Positions 19,983 to 29,133 are shown, numbered from the stretch's first letter. The stretch: DNA of 64,000 bases from Shimia abyssi (GCF_003014475.1 NZ_PYGJ01000001.1:310001-374000); one strand, 5' to 3'. Notes: generated from the letters alone by a model not told the origin. A program made the numbers and translations.

Positions 19983-21287
19983 ATGAAACTCTTCTCGACC
20001 GACAAGGAATCCGCATCACACACCGCTGCCCTGGCGTTGCAGATGCTGACGCGCCGATTGCCAAATATGCGGCGAGATCAACCCGAGGATCTGCCTGAAG
20101 AAGGCAACTGGACTTATCGCGACCTTCAAGAGCGCCTGCAAATCCCAATCAACACCGCCACCGCCGATCAGGTACAAAGCGACGAAACCAAGGAGCGCGG
20201 CCTGTTCCTTGCTCGTCAGGAAATGTGGGAAGAACTCGACGACCAGATTCGCACCCATGACCAGAATCGCGCAACGACCACGGCAGGCACCCCGCTTGCG
20301 GACCTGATGATTTTCGGCGCGCGCTCAGATGTGGTACGCGCAGCTGAACACGCGCTGTTGCACGGGCGCCCGGCCAAGGACTCCGACTTCTTTTCCGGAA
20401 TCGAGGCGCTGGAATATGTGCTGGAAGACTATCCCGACAGCTACGCACTTGCTCTGATCGTGGCCCATATGCATATCGATATCGGCTGGGCTTGGCGTGG
20501 CGCTGCGGCCAAAGATGACGTGCGTGAGGTCAACCGCGAGGCGTTTCATGCCCATTTTGACCGGGCCGCTGACATTCTTGGCCGGTTCTGCCCGAAAAAA
20601 CACTACTCTCCCGCGTTATCTTCGGCGCGCTGCGCGTTGTTACCCGGACGCCCGCACCCGGCCAACCGCCTTTGTGCCGAATTCGAAGAACTCATCGCGC
20701 TCGATCCGCAAAACCCACGGCACATGCGCGCGCTTGGCAACTACCTCTTGCCGCGTTGGTACGGCGACTTTGGACAGCTAGACCTGCAAGCCCGCCGCAT
20801 CGCTGCACAAACCTATGACCTGTGGGGCGCGGGCGGATATGCGTGGGTTTGGTTTGACGCCCTGCTGGTGGACCCAACCGGCCTCGAAATGCTCGAAATT
20901 GACTACTTCCTTGATGGAATTTGTGATGCGCTGGACCGGACCAACGACCAGCATGTTGCCAACCTGATGGCCGCGCACCTGTTCCGCAGCTGGCAAACCG
21001 CGCGTGGCCAGTATTACGAGGACGGCTTGCGTCAGGAACTGCCACCTGCGTTGCGGCAAGGGTTTGACCGGGTGGTACGCGAACATCTGCGCGAAATCCA
21101 CCCGCTGATCTGGGGCCATGCCGAAATCGGGTTCGAAAACACGTCACGCATCATCTCAAAAGATCGGCTCGCCCAAAAGGGCAAGGAAATCGCCCTACAT
21201 GCCATTGCCATGCCTTTCCTGTCGGGGTTGCAAGCCGGTCAAACCGTCTATTTCACGCCCGACGGCATCACCGAGATCAACCCATAG
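19983..21287 (+). CDS. Conserved-looking hypothetical protein, 434 residues
   Basis: I do not recognise this protein. It is soluble and mostly helical, with many Trp, Tyr and Arg residues (GWAWRGAAAKDD, LWGAGGYAWVWFDALL). Its middle part, PANRLCAEFEELIALDPQNPRHMRALGNYLLPRWYG split over two helices, reads like a tetratricopeptide-type helical-hairpin region. No signal peptide or membrane segment is seen. The frame is open from a GTG at 19953, but the ATG at 19983 (MKLFSTDKES) is a more likely start. It stands between the pepN unit and gatB with its own gaps. Confidence 0.7.
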   Translation: MKLFSTDKESASHTAALALQMLTRRLPNMRRDQPEDLPEEGNWTYRDLQERLQIPINTATADQVQSDETKERGLFLARQEMWEELDDQIRTHDQNRATTTAGTPLADLMIFGARSDVVRAAEHALLHGRPAKDSDFFSGIEALEYVLEDYPDSYALALIVAHMHIDIGWAWRGAAAKDDVREVNREAFHAHFDRAADILGRFCPKKHYSPALSSARCALLPGRPHPANRLCAEFEELIALDPQNPRHMRALGNYLLPRWYGDFGQLDLQARRIAAQTYDLWGAGGYAWVWFDALLVDPTGLEMLEIDYFLDGICDALDRTNDQHVANLMAAHLFRSWQTARGQYYEDGLRQELPPALRQGFDRVVREHLREIHPLIWGHAEIGFENTSRIISKDRLAQKGKEIALHAIAMPFLSGLQAGQTVYFTPDGITEINP

Positions 21288-21373
21288 ACACTGTCGGAGG
21301 TCGCTCCCCTCTTGCCCCTGCATCGTCGCTGGCCTAGAACGCAGACCAGCCTCAGATTCAAGGAGCCAGAGCG

Positions 21374-22885
21374 ATGCTCGACCTGACATATGAAACCCCC
21401 AAACCCAAGGTAATCGCGGGTGCCAAACATGACTGGGAACTGGTCATCGGTATGGAGGTGCACGCGCAGGTTTCCTCAAATGCGAAACTGTTCTCGGGTG
21501 CGTCGACCAAATTTGGCGCCGAACCGAATTCGAACGTAGCGTTCGTGGATGCGGCCATGCCCGGCATGTTGCCCGTGATCAACGAATACTGCGTCGAACA
21601 GGCGGTGCGCACGGGGCTGGGTCTCAAGGCGGAAATCCATCTGAAATCCGCCTTTGACCGCAAGAACTATTTCTATCCCGATCTGCCCCAAGGCTACCAG
21701 ATTTCCCAGCTCTACGAACCCATCGTCGGCGAAGGCGAAGTCATCGTCGACATGGGGCCGGGCGTGGCACGCAAGGTGCGTATCGAACGTATCCACCTAG
21801 AGCAGGACGCAGGTAAATCGGTGCATGACATGGATCCAAACATGTCCTTTGTGGATCTGAATCGTACCGGCGTCGCCCTCATGGAGATTGTCAGCCGCCC
21901 CGACATTCGCGGCCCCGAGGAGGCCGCCGCCTATGTCACCAAGATGCGCCAGATTCTGCGCTATCTGGGCACCTGCGATGGCAATATGCAAAACGGCAAC
22001 CTGCGCGCAGATGTAAACGTGTCGGTTTGCCGTCCGGGTCAGTATGAAAAGTACATGGAAACACAGGACTTTTCCCATCTGGGCACGCGCTGCGAGATCA
22101 AAAACATGAACTCCATGCGCTTTATTCAGGCAGCCATCGAATACGAGGCGCGCCGCCAGATTGCGATTGTCGAGACGGGTGGTTCGGTCGATCAGGAAAC
22201 CCGCCTGTATGATCCTGACAAGAACGAAACCCGCTCGATGCGATCAAAGGAAGAGGCGCATGATTACCGCTATTTCCCCTGCCCCGATCTGCTGCCACTG
22301 GAGATCGAACAGGGCTGGGTTGACGATATTGCCGCCTCGTTGCCCGAGCTGCCAGACGAGAAAAAGGCGCGCTTTGTCAATGACTTCGGCCTGACCGAAT
22401 ATGACGCTTCGGTGTTGACTGCGGATGTGGAGAGTGCCGATTACTTTGAGGCCGTGGCCGAGGGGCGTGACGGAAAGCTGGCCGCGAACTGGGTGATCAA
22501 CGAACTGTTTGGCCGACTGAACCGCGAAGATCATGCGATCACCGACAGCCCCGTGTCCCCGGCTCAGCTGGGCGGTATTCTGGACCTGATAAAGTCCGAT
22601 ACAATCTCGGGCAAAATCGCCAAGGATCTGTTTGAAATTGTCTATACCGAAGGCGGAGAACCTGCTGAAATCGTTGAAGAGCGCGGCATGAAACAGGTCA
22701 CGGACACCGGCGCGATCGAGGCCGCTCTGGACCAGATCATCGCCGACAATCCGGCACAGGTGGAAAAGGCCAAGATCAACCCGAAATTGGCCGGTTGGTT
22801 TGTGGGCCAGGTGATGAAAGCGACCGGTGGCAAGGCCAATCCCAAGGCCGTTAACCAATTGGTTGCGCAGAAACTCGGCGACTAA
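21374..22885 (+). CDS. gatB: Aspartyl/glutamyl-tRNA amidotransferase subunit B
   Basis: GatB is the tRNA-binding kinase/transamidation subunit of the GatCAB complex, which converts Glu-tRNA(Gln) and Asp-tRNA(Asn) to the amide forms. The 503-residue protein shows the cradle motifs [17 protein letters not shown] (near residue 27), [19 protein letters not shown] (near 95) and [13 protein letters not shown] (near 297), and the C-terminal YqeY-like domain ending in [19 protein letters not shown] precedes the ATG. gatA and gatC are not adjacent. A repeat array and a terminator follow. Confidence 0.96.
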   Translation: MLDLTYETPKPKVIAGAKHDWELVIGMEVHAQVSSNAKLFSGASTKFGAEPNSNVAFVDAAMPGMLPVINEYCVEQAVRTGLGLKAEIHLKSAFDRKNYFYPDLPQGYQISQLYEPIVGEGEVIVDMGPGVARKVRIERIHLEQDAGKSVHDMDPNMSFVDLNRTGVALMEIVSRPDIRGPEEAAAYVTKMRQILRYLGTCDGNMQNGNLRADVNVSVCRPGQYEKYMETQDFSHLGTRCEIKNMNSMRFIQAAIEYEARRQIAIVETGGSVDQETRLYDPDKNETRSMRSKEEAHDYRYFPCPDLLPLEIEQGWVDDIAASLPELPDEKKARFVNDFGLTEYDASVLTADVESADYFEAVAEGRDGKLAANWVINELFGRLNREDHAITDSPVSPAQLGGILDLIKSDTISGKIAKDLFEIVYTEGGEPAEIVEERGMKQVTDTGAIEAALDQIIADNPAQVEKAKINPKLAGWFVGQVMKATGGKANPKAVNQLVAQKLGD

Positions 22886-22890
22886 ATCGC

Positions 22891-22934
22891 CACGTCGGTA
22901 TCGCGTCGGTATTCCATCGGTATTGCGTCGGTGC
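22891..22934 (-). repeat. 11-bp-period direct repeat array, copy 2
   Basis: Four units with core GTCGGTAT (plus strand) start at 22894, 22905, 22916 and 22927, exactly 11 bp apart; units three and four each differ. Read on the minus strand they match the ATACCGACG units downstream of the SDR gene. The array sits between the gatB stop and its terminator, so it is transcribed. Confidence 0.8.
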
Positions 22935-22945
22935 CGTTTCAAATC

Positions 22946-22980
22946 AAAAGCCCGCCCGGTTCCCCGTGGCGGGCTTTAAT
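22946..22980 (+). terminator. Rho-independent terminator of gatB
   Basis: AAAGCCCGCC (22947-22956) pairs with GGCGGGCTTT (22967-22976) around a 10-nt loop. The T residues are at the end of the stem. Confidence 0.8.
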
Positions 22981-22989
22981 GTTTCGGCA

Positions 22990-23175
22990 TTACAGGTCAG
23001 TTTCGCCGTCCCCAAAACCCGCATCCGCATGATTTGTGCGCAAGGGCCGGACCCCGCCTAAGGCGACGGTCGGGGTTGGCCGGTTTTGCCACCTCAAGTG
23101 AGGTTTGACCACCCGACTAGCGCATTGGGCCACGAACGCGATGCGGTCTCTCACAAAAACCGAAAACTCGTTCAA
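22990..23175 (-). other. Cryptic 61-codon reading frame in the gatB-thioesterase gap
   Basis: The 340-bp gap 22981-23320 has no clear gene. The minus strand holds one open frame from a TTG at 23175 with coding-like codon use; its product includes VVKPHLRWQNRPTPT and RPLRTNHADAGFGDGETDL. No good Shine-Dalgarno is seen, and the start is weak. A GACCCCG/CGGGGTT inverted repeat lies inside. The plus strand has a 42-codon frame at 23141-23269. It may be a gene remnant, a dispersed sequence, or chance. Confidence 0.25.
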
Positions 23176-23320
23176 ACTGAGCGCCGCGAGGCTGCGTATG
23201 GAGCGGGCGCCGGAGATGTTTGAAGGGGCCGGGGCCTTGCGTTACGTTAGGATGCGCAAGACCTCCTAAAAAGGCATCCAATCCCACTACTCCTCACACG
23301 CCGCACAGAACAGGATACCC

Positions 23321-23794
23321 ATGACCAACGCCCCTTTCCTCTCCTCCTCCCTCCCCGTTGAGGCCGATTGGATCGACTATAATGGCCATCTCAATATGGC
23401 CTATTACAACGTGTTGTTTGATCGCGGCGTGGATCAAGTGTGGGAGCGGTTTGGCTTTGGGCCAGACTATCGCGCCGCCACCGGTTGTACGACGTTTTCG
23501 GCTGAATTCCATGTCTGTTACCTGCGTGAAATCCATCTTGGCGATGCGGTCACGGCGAGCTTTCATTTGCTGGATCACACCGACAAGGCGTTGCATTTCT
23601 ATCAGGAGCTGATCCATCCCGACGGATGGATCTCGGCAACGGGCGAAGGGATTGCGCTGCATGTGGATCAGAGCGGCCCCAGCGTGGTACCGATTGCGGC
23701 GGACATACTGAGCCGGATCAGCGCGATGCGCGAGGAGCATTCAGCCTTGCCGTTCCCTGATCGCGCCCAGCGGGTGATGAAACTGAGGCGGTGA
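23321..23794 (+). CDS. Hotdog-fold thioesterase (4HBT family)
   Basis: This 157-residue protein has the YbgC/4HBT active-site motif DYNGHLN, in which the Asp is catalytic, at about residues 19-25, followed by the long MAYYNVLFDRGVDQVW helix. It should hydrolyse an acyl-CoA thioester in the cytoplasm. Similar proteins act on betainyl-CoA in carnitine breakdown, but no carnitine genes are nearby, so the substrate stays open. It is a single-gene unit as far as seen. Confidence 0.82.
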   Translation: MTNAPFLSSSLPVEADWIDYNGHLNMAYYNVLFDRGVDQVWERFGFGPDYRAATGCTTFSAEFHVCYLREIHLGDAVTASFHLLDHTDKALHFYQELIHPDGWISATGEGIALHVDQSGPSVVPIAADILSRISAMREEHSALPFPDRAQRVMKLRR

Positions 23795-23873
23795 TACATT
23801 ACCGGCAACTAAGGGCAGACAGGCACGCAAGGGGCTGATATAAAAACCCTATTGAGAGCAGGCGCGATTTGAC

Positions 23874-24515
23874 ATGACGACATATGACTACAAGGTTGTT
23901 CCGGCCCCCACCAAGGGCCGCAAGGCGAAACACGCAAAAGGCCCGGAGGGACGTTTCGCCAATGCGCTTGAGCTTTTGATGAATGATATGGCGACGGACG
24001 GCTGGGAGTTTCAGCGCGCCGAGACATTGCCAAGCGAAGAGCGCAGCGGGCTGACCTCAAGCACGACAACCTATCGCAGCGTGATGATCTTTCGCCGCCC
24101 GCGCGCCGGAGATACCGAGGCGTTTGCGCCCATAATGCTGGACACGCCAAAGGTGGTCGAGCTGCCTGCACCCGAAACACCCAAGGACGTAAAGGGCGAC
24201 AAGGATGAGGCGACTGTTCAGCTTGCTGGTCCAGCCGAGGCTACGCCCGAGCACGCGGGCGAAGCCGTTGCCGAGGGCGAAGCCGCTTTGCTCAGCGAAA
24301 CCAAAAATGATGTCGATGCGACAATTGCAACGGCGCCCAAGTCGGAAAATACGGAACAGGATATTGCCCCGCCAGAACCAATCGTCGCGCCCCTGATTTT
24401 ATCAGATGCCGAGCGCCGCAAGCCTGATGCGGTCAATGACCCTGAGGACAGCGCGGTGGTCAGTGACATATCCATTGCGCTAAAGGCGCGGGCGCAAAAC
24501 CTGTCGAAACCCTGA
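23874..24515 (+). CDS. DUF4177-like N-terminal domain with acidic low-complexity tail
   Basis: The first 75 residues (YDYKVVPAP... LLMNDMATDGWEFQRAE... MIFRRPR) resemble the small DUF4177 fold. The rest (about 80-190) is rich in Ala, Glu, Asp and Pro and is probably disordered, ending in a short helix VVSDISIALKARAQNL. The function is unknown. No membrane segment is seen. The start ATG 23874 follows a weak ribosome binding site. It precedes the DnaJ-like gene by 144 bp. Confidence 0.65.
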   Translation: MTTYDYKVVPAPTKGRKAKHAKGPEGRFANALELLMNDMATDGWEFQRAETLPSEERSGLTSSTTTYRSVMIFRRPRAGDTEAFAPIMLDTPKVVELPAPETPKDVKGDKDEATVQLAGPAEATPEHAGEAVAEGEAALLSETKNDVDATIATAPKSENTEQDIAPPEPIVAPLILSDAERRKPDAVNDPEDSAVVSDISIALKARAQNLSKP

Positions 24516-24659
24516 TCCGGCCAAGGCCCTGCAAGCGAACCGGCACATTTTTGCGCAACGACAAATTTCATGCCAACCGGTTACGAATTTTGCCCTTTTC
24601 CTCTTCTATCTGCGCCCGTTTGAGGTAAACTCTCCGCTCCGAGTCGAATAGGTGAGATC

Positions 24660-25283
24660 ATGCCCAAACAGGATCCCTTTGGTTTTGATATGTCGATTAA
24701 GTCGGCCAAGAAGAAAAACCCACGTGGTCGTCGCACTATGTCGGGGGCGCAGGAAACCTCGGTTCGCGTTTGCGAGCATGAGGGCTGTGAGGAAGCAGGC
24801 AAGTACCGCGCGCCCCGCGCGCCTGACGTGCTGGACGAGTTCAAGTGGTTCTGCAAAGACCATGTGCGCGAGTATAACCTCAAGTGGAACTTCTTTGACG
24901 GCAAAACCGAAGCTGAGATGAACGCGCAGAAAACCAGCGACAAGGTTTGGGAGCGTGAGACCAAAACGTTCACCGATCCCGAGGCGCGCGCATGGGCGCG
25001 ACTGGGCATTGAGGATCCGCATCAGGTACTTGGTGCCAACGCCACGCAGAACCCCGGCAAGGGCACAACAGGCTCTCGCCGTTTGCCCCCCACAGAGCGG
25101 CGCGCGGTGGACATCCTCGAGGCCAAGGACCATTGGACGAAGGCCGAGGTGCGTAAAGCTTACAAAAAGCTGATCAAAGTGCTGCATCCCGATATGAATG
25201 GCGGGGATCGCAGCCAGGAAGAACAGCTGCAAGAAGTCGTCTGGGCCTGGGACCAACTCAAGGACAGCCGCAACTTCAAATAA
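24660..25283 (+). CDS. DnaJ-domain protein with N-terminal Cys/His cluster
   Basis: The C-terminal 65 residues form a J domain with the diagnostic HPD in VLHPDMNGGD (near residue 175), so it should stimulate an Hsp70 (DnaK) ATPase. Before it lies a cysteine/histidine cluster (VCEHEGCEEAGKY... WFCKDHVREY, about residues 37-75) that may bind zinc. It lacks the Gly/Phe and CXXCXGXG parts of true DnaJ, so it is a specialised co-chaperone with unknown clients. The start at 24660 follows GGTGAG. Confidence 0.82.
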   Translation: MPKQDPFGFDMSIKSAKKKNPRGRRTMSGAQETSVRVCEHEGCEEAGKYRAPRAPDVLDEFKWFCKDHVREYNLKWNFFDGKTEAEMNAQKTSDKVWERETKTFTDPEARAWARLGIEDPHQVLGANATQNPGKGTTGSRRLPPTERRAVDILEAKDHWTKAEVRKAYKKLIKVLHPDMNGGDRSQEEQLQEVVWAWDQLKDSRNFK

Positions 25284-25350
25284 GTCAACGCTTGGCTCCG
25301 CTGCGACAGGTAGTTAGGCATAGGGGACCCCCCATGCGACGGAGACAAGC

Positions 25351-26907
25351 ATGAAACGGCTAAGCACATTCCTGACTGAACGACCCCGCTGGATGTTTGG
25401 TCTGGTTATCGCGGGCATTGCGTTGTTACCGGTGTCGGTCTGGCTCGACCTAAACAGCATGTCCCATCACAACCTGCATCGACAGGCAACCAGCCTGAAT
25501 GCGCTGATGGATGGGTTTCGCGGCTATTATGCCAGCAATGTAGCGGCGCGTGTGCGCGCATTTGACGGCACCTCAACGCTCAGCCACGATTATCACGACA
25601 TCGATGGCGCTATTCCCATTCCGGCAACGCTTTCGCTGGAAATGGGCACAGTCATTGCCGACAAGCAGCGCGGCGTCGAATACCGCTTTGTTTCAGACTT
25701 TCCGTTCAAAGGGCGCACCGCGCATGTTCTGAACGCCTTTGAACAACAGGCGCTGGATGCGTTTCGTGATCCGGCGGAAACCCGTAGCCATATTCTACAA
25801 GAGTCGGGTAACCTGCTTGATCATCGCATTTCCATGGCGACCCCCGTGCTGATGGAACCCTCTTGCGTGTCTTGTCACAACAGTCACCCACAAAGTCCTA
25901 AGACCGATTGGCAAGTGGGCGAAGTGCGCGGACTACAGGTTGTAAACGTGAAACAACCGATTGTTATGAACCTGTTCTCATTCAAGTTTCTGCTCACCTA
26001 TCTTGTCATCTCGGGCACCTTCGGGATCCTGTTTGCGATGCACCAGCTACGACTGGCCAATCGGTTCCGCCGCATGAATGACGAACTGGCCGAGAACAAC
26101 GAATTTCTGGCCTCAATCTCGCTCAAAATCTCCAAGTATCTGAGCCCACAGGTCTATCGCTCAATCTTTTCCGGTGAAAAAGACGTGGCCATTTCGACCG
26201 AGCGTAAAAAGCTGACGGTTTTCTTTTCGGACATTAAGGATTTTACCGCTGCCACCGAGCAGATGCAGCCGGAAGAGCTGACGGCGCTGCTGAATGAGTA
26301 TTTCACCGAGATGAGTCAGATCGCAGAATCTCATGGCGGCACGATCGACAAGTTTATTGGTGACGCAATCGTGGCGTTTTTTGGCGATCCGACGACGCGC
26401 GGCACCAAGGAAGACGCACGCGCCTGTGTGCGCATGGCGCTTGAGATGCAGCAACGCCTGAGCGAATTGGAAACCGTGTGGCGCGACAAAGGGTTAGAGC
26501 ACCCGTTCCGCGCTCGTATGGGCATCAACACCGGCTATTGCAACGTTGGCAATTTCGGTTCGGACGCTCGCATGGATTACACGATCATCGGCGCCGAGGC
26601 CAATCTGGCCGCACGTCTCGAAAGCATCGCAGAGCCGGGCGGCATTGTGATGAGTTATGAAACCTATGCCCATGTCCGCGACATGATCGAGGGCGAACCC
26701 CTTGAGCCGCAGCGTGTCAAGGGGATCTCGCGAGAGATCACGCCCTACAAGGTGTTGAATAAGGCCATCATCGACGACGCCGTCACCGCACACACGGATG
26801 GCGAGCGGCTGGTCGTGGATATGAAAGGCGTCGACGAGGCGACGCGTCAGGAAATTTCGGCAGCCATAAACGCGACATTGGCGGCACGCCGTCCAAAACC
26901 GGAATAG
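25351..26907 (+). CDS. Membrane adenylate/guanylate cyclase with periplasmic c-haem (Tll0287/DUF3365-like) sensor
   Basis: The 518-residue protein has a membrane helix at about residues 14-33 and a periplasmic domain of the Tll0287/DUF3365 type up to about 205. A second helix (about 210-232), a short coiled coil and a class III cyclase domain (about 278-460) follow. The periplasmic part carries a c-type haem attachment motif, CVSCH at residues 172-176. The catalytic metal aspartates are in FFSDIKDFTA (near 294) and FIGDAIVAFFGD (near 338). This layout suggests a redox or gas sensor controlling cyclic nucleotide synthesis. The start ATG 25351 has GGAGAC upstream. Confidence 0.87.
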   Translation: MKRLSTFLTERPRWMFGLVIAGIALLPVSVWLDLNSMSHHNLHRQATSLNALMDGFRGYYASNVAARVRAFDGTSTLSHDYHDIDGAIPIPATLSLEMGTVIADKQRGVEYRFVSDFPFKGRTAHVLNAFEQQALDAFRDPAETRSHILQESGNLLDHRISMATPVLMEPSCVSCHNSHPQSPKTDWQVGEVRGLQVVNVKQPIVMNLFSFKFLLTYLVISGTFGILFAMHQLRLANRFRRMNDELAENNEFLASISLKISKYLSPQVYRSIFSGEKDVAISTERKKLTVFFSDIKDFTAATEQMQPEELTALLNEYFTEMSQIAESHGGTIDKFIGDAIVAFFGDPTTRGTKEDARACVRMALEMQQRLSELETVWRDKGLEHPFRARMGINTGYCNVGNFGSDARMDYTIIGAEANLAARLESIAEPGGIVMSYETYAHVRDMIEGEPLEPQRVKGISREITPYKVLNKAIIDDAVTAHTDGERLVVDMKGVDEATRQEISAAINATLAARRPKPE

Positions 26908-26985
26908 CGCGCGGATCGGTATTGAAATCTGGCCAAGGCGCACTCAGGTCTTGAGTTGCAAATGCAAACTGGTTGAAGATACCCC

Positions 26986-28026
26986 ATGCCGAACCGTCAA
27001 AACAGCCATATCGCCGCCATTGCCCGCGACTTTGCCCTCTACCTGATGGATCAGGGATACTCAGAGCAGCATGTCTTTGCAGGCACCGGACTGACATTGG
27101 ACGCGATCCGCGAGGACGGTGCACAGGCGCCGTTGCCCGACATCATTGCCGTGTTCAATCGTGGTCGGGCGTTAACCGGAAATGATCTGATCGGGTTTGA
27201 GTGGGGAAAAATCCGGCGCTCGGATCGTATGGGGCTGATCGGTTACATGGGGCGCACCTCCCCCACGCTGGAGCGGTTGCTGTTGAACCTTGCGCGATAT
27301 CGCCGGGTGTTTTCCAAACCGATTGAGATGGATGTGTCGCGCCTTGCCAGCGAAGGGGCCTATGTTTGGACTTATCGGTTGCCCAAGGGCATTGACCCGA
27401 CACAGTTTGTCGAATCCCAAGCTACCCATATGGTGGTTGGGTTCACGCGCGCCATCCAGAAACACCCCCGCCCGAGAAGCCTTGCCTTTGAACATCACCG
27501 CCCGCGTAATCGCGAGGTGATTGAGCGATTTTTTGTGTGCCCGGTGCAGTTTGGCGCGCCGCGCAATGAAATCGTGTTTGATACTGCGGACCTGAAACGC
27601 CCTATCGTCACATCGGACGAGGCGTTGAACAAAATTCTGCTGGAACATTGCGAGTTGGTGTTGTCCCAGACTCCACCCGACAGCTCAGACGTTCGGATAC
27701 AGGTAGAACGCGCCATTGCCGACCGCCTGTCGGCCGGTCAGGCGACCCAAGATCAGATCGCCCGCGACATCGGCGTGAGCCCACGCACCCTAGCGCGTCG
27801 TCTTGGCGATGCGGGCACCAGCTATCACAAAGTGCTCGCTGACTTGCGGCGCGCGTTGGCGGAACGTTATTTGCGCGACGGTCAGGTCACCCAAAGTGAA
27901 ATCGCGTATTTGTTGGGTTACGCCGACGTTTCCAGCTTTGCCACAGCCTTTAAACGCTGGACCGGGCACTCTCCCGGCGGGCTGCGAAAGGTGTCTGAAT
28001 ACGGAAACGGCCACGCTTCGGCCTAA
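26986..28026 (+). CDS. AraC-family transcriptional regulator
   Basis: This 346-residue regulator has an N-terminal Arabinose_bd-type ligand domain (about residues 15-190) and a C-terminal double helix-turn-helix. The first recognition helix is in DQIARDIGVSPRTLARRL (near 265) and the second in SEIAYLLGYADVSSFATAFKRWTG (near 305-328). Relatives often control catabolic genes. The start ATG 26986 has only a weak GAAGA upstream. Its target is unknown; the genes on either side run in the same direction with their own gaps. Confidence 0.88.
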   Translation: MPNRQNSHIAAIARDFALYLMDQGYSEQHVFAGTGLTLDAIREDGAQAPLPDIIAVFNRGRALTGNDLIGFEWGKIRRSDRMGLIGYMGRTSPTLERLLLNLARYRRVFSKPIEMDVSRLASEGAYVWTYRLPKGIDPTQFVESQATHMVVGFTRAIQKHPRPRSLAFEHHRPRNREVIERFFVCPVQFGAPRNEIVFDTADLKRPIVTSDEALNKILLEHCELVLSQTPPDSSDVRIQVERAIADRLSAGQATQDQIARDIGVSPRTLARRLGDAGTSYHKVLADLRRALAERYLRDGQVTQSEIAYLLGYADVSSFATAFKRWTGHSPGGLRKVSEYGNGHASA

Positions 28027-28192
28027 TTTCCGCTATATTGGCGAGAATTACCAAATTTATGGCAACTCTGCCAAATCATTACGGCAGAATTGTCCCCATA
28101 TCCCTAGTGAGCCGGAGGGAAAGCAACAGCAATAACGCTGCCCCCACCGGACAAAATGGGCCTTAAGGCTCTGACATATTGGGGGAAACCAC

Positions 28193-28405
28193 ATGCAACA
28201 TCATTCAATGGCACCACGCCACCGCGATCAACATCTTTTGCCAGCCGTCCAGTATCTTGGAGAGGGATTTGGCACAAACTGGCTGAAACGCCTGATCTTT
28301 TGGCGCCAACCGGCACCCGACACACACCGCGAAGCGGGGCTGGAAACCGCCCACCGCGTCGCATTCAACACCACCTTTGCAGGCAAATCGCCAACAACTC
28401 GCTAA
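28193..28405 (+). CDS. Possible 70-residue protein upstream of the response regulator
   Basis: This open frame starts with ATG 28193, preceded by GGGGGAAA, and ends 17 bp before the response-regulator ATG. Codon use looks like that of the neighbours (CGC, CTG, ATC, GCG). The product is basic, with WLKRLIFWRQPAP as its most hydrophobic part, and has no recognised family. It may be a small gene in an operon with the regulator or only a leader. The 166 bp before it (28027-28192) hold nothing else I can name. Confidence 0.45.
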   Translation: MQHHSMAPRHRDQHLLPAVQYLGEGFGTNWLKRLIFWRQPAPDTHREAGLETAHRVAFNTTFAGKSPTTR

Positions 28406-28422
28406 CAAGTAGGAGAGATAAA

Positions 28423-29133
28423 ATGGCTCAACTCGTTCTGGTCGATGACGACCGTTCCGTTCTGAAATCTGTCTCTTCGCTGTTGGAAAGCGAAGGACAC
28501 AAAGTGCGCAGCTTTACCGACCCTGAACAGGCGTTGCGCACGATCAACAAATCCAAACCGGACCTGGCACTGCTGGATGTGCAAATGCCCAAGGTCGACG
28601 GTTTTGAGGTGCTGCGTCGCATCCGCGAAACATCGAACCTGCCGGTCATGTTCCTGAGTGGTGAAACCTCGGATGTGGACGAAGCCATGGGCCTGCGCCT
28701 TGGGGCGGATGACTATATGCACAAACCCTATTCGCCACGTGTTCTGGTGGAACGGGTCCGTGCCTGCCTGCGCCGCAAACCCGAGGCCGTAGACGTACCA
28801 ACCGGCGAAGGGGCGGCCCTGACCCGTGGCGCGTTGCATATGGATCGTGATTGCCACCTTGTGACATGGAACGACGTGCCCGTGCATCTGACCGTGACCG
28901 AATTCAACGTGCTCTGGATCATCGCACAGCGCCCGAATGTGGTGTTCAGCCGGTCCAAGGTTCTGGATATCGCTTACGGCGAAGACATCTATGTCACCGA
29001 CCGCAGCATCGACAGCCAGATCAAACGTATCCGGCTAAAACTGCGCAAGGTTGATCAGACGTTTGACTCGATCGAAACACTGTATGGATTGGGTTACCGA
29101 TATGTAATGGCGCCGCAAGACGCACAGCATTGA
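28423..29133 (+). CDS. OmpR/PhoB-type response regulator, ChvI-like
   Basis: The 236-residue protein has an N-terminal receiver domain with the acidic pair VDDD near residue 8, the phospho-acceptor Asp in LLDVQMP (about 52) and the conserved Lys in HKPY (about 103). The C-terminal winged helix (about 135-232) has the typical ending ETLYGLGYRY. The sequence resembles ChvI, which responds to envelope or acid stress in other alphaproteobacteria. No sensor kinase gene is adjacent, so it is an orphan here. The start ATG 28423 has AGGAGA; upstream in-frame codons are not coding-like. Confidence 0.88.
   Translation: MAQLVLVDDDRSVLKSVSSLLESEGHKVRSFTDPEQALRTINKSKPDLALLDVQMPKVDGFEVLRRIRETSNLPVMFLSGETSDVDEAMGLRLGADDYMHKPYSPRVLVERVRACLRRKPEAVDVPTGEGAALTRGALHMDRDCHLVTWNDVPVHLTVTEFNVLWIIAQRPNVVFSRSKVLDIAYGEDIYVTDRSIDSQIKRIRLKLRKVDQTFDSIETLYGLGYRYVMAPQDAQH

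Noticed and set aside
23141..23269. 42-codon frame in the gap after gatB
   Set aside because: No ribosome binding site, and the sequence looks like chance in a GC-rich spacer; kept only as a note.
28156..28422. In-frame N-terminal extension of the response regulator
   Set aside because: AGGAGA and ATG at 28423 give the family's normal start; the upstream codons overlap another, better small frame.
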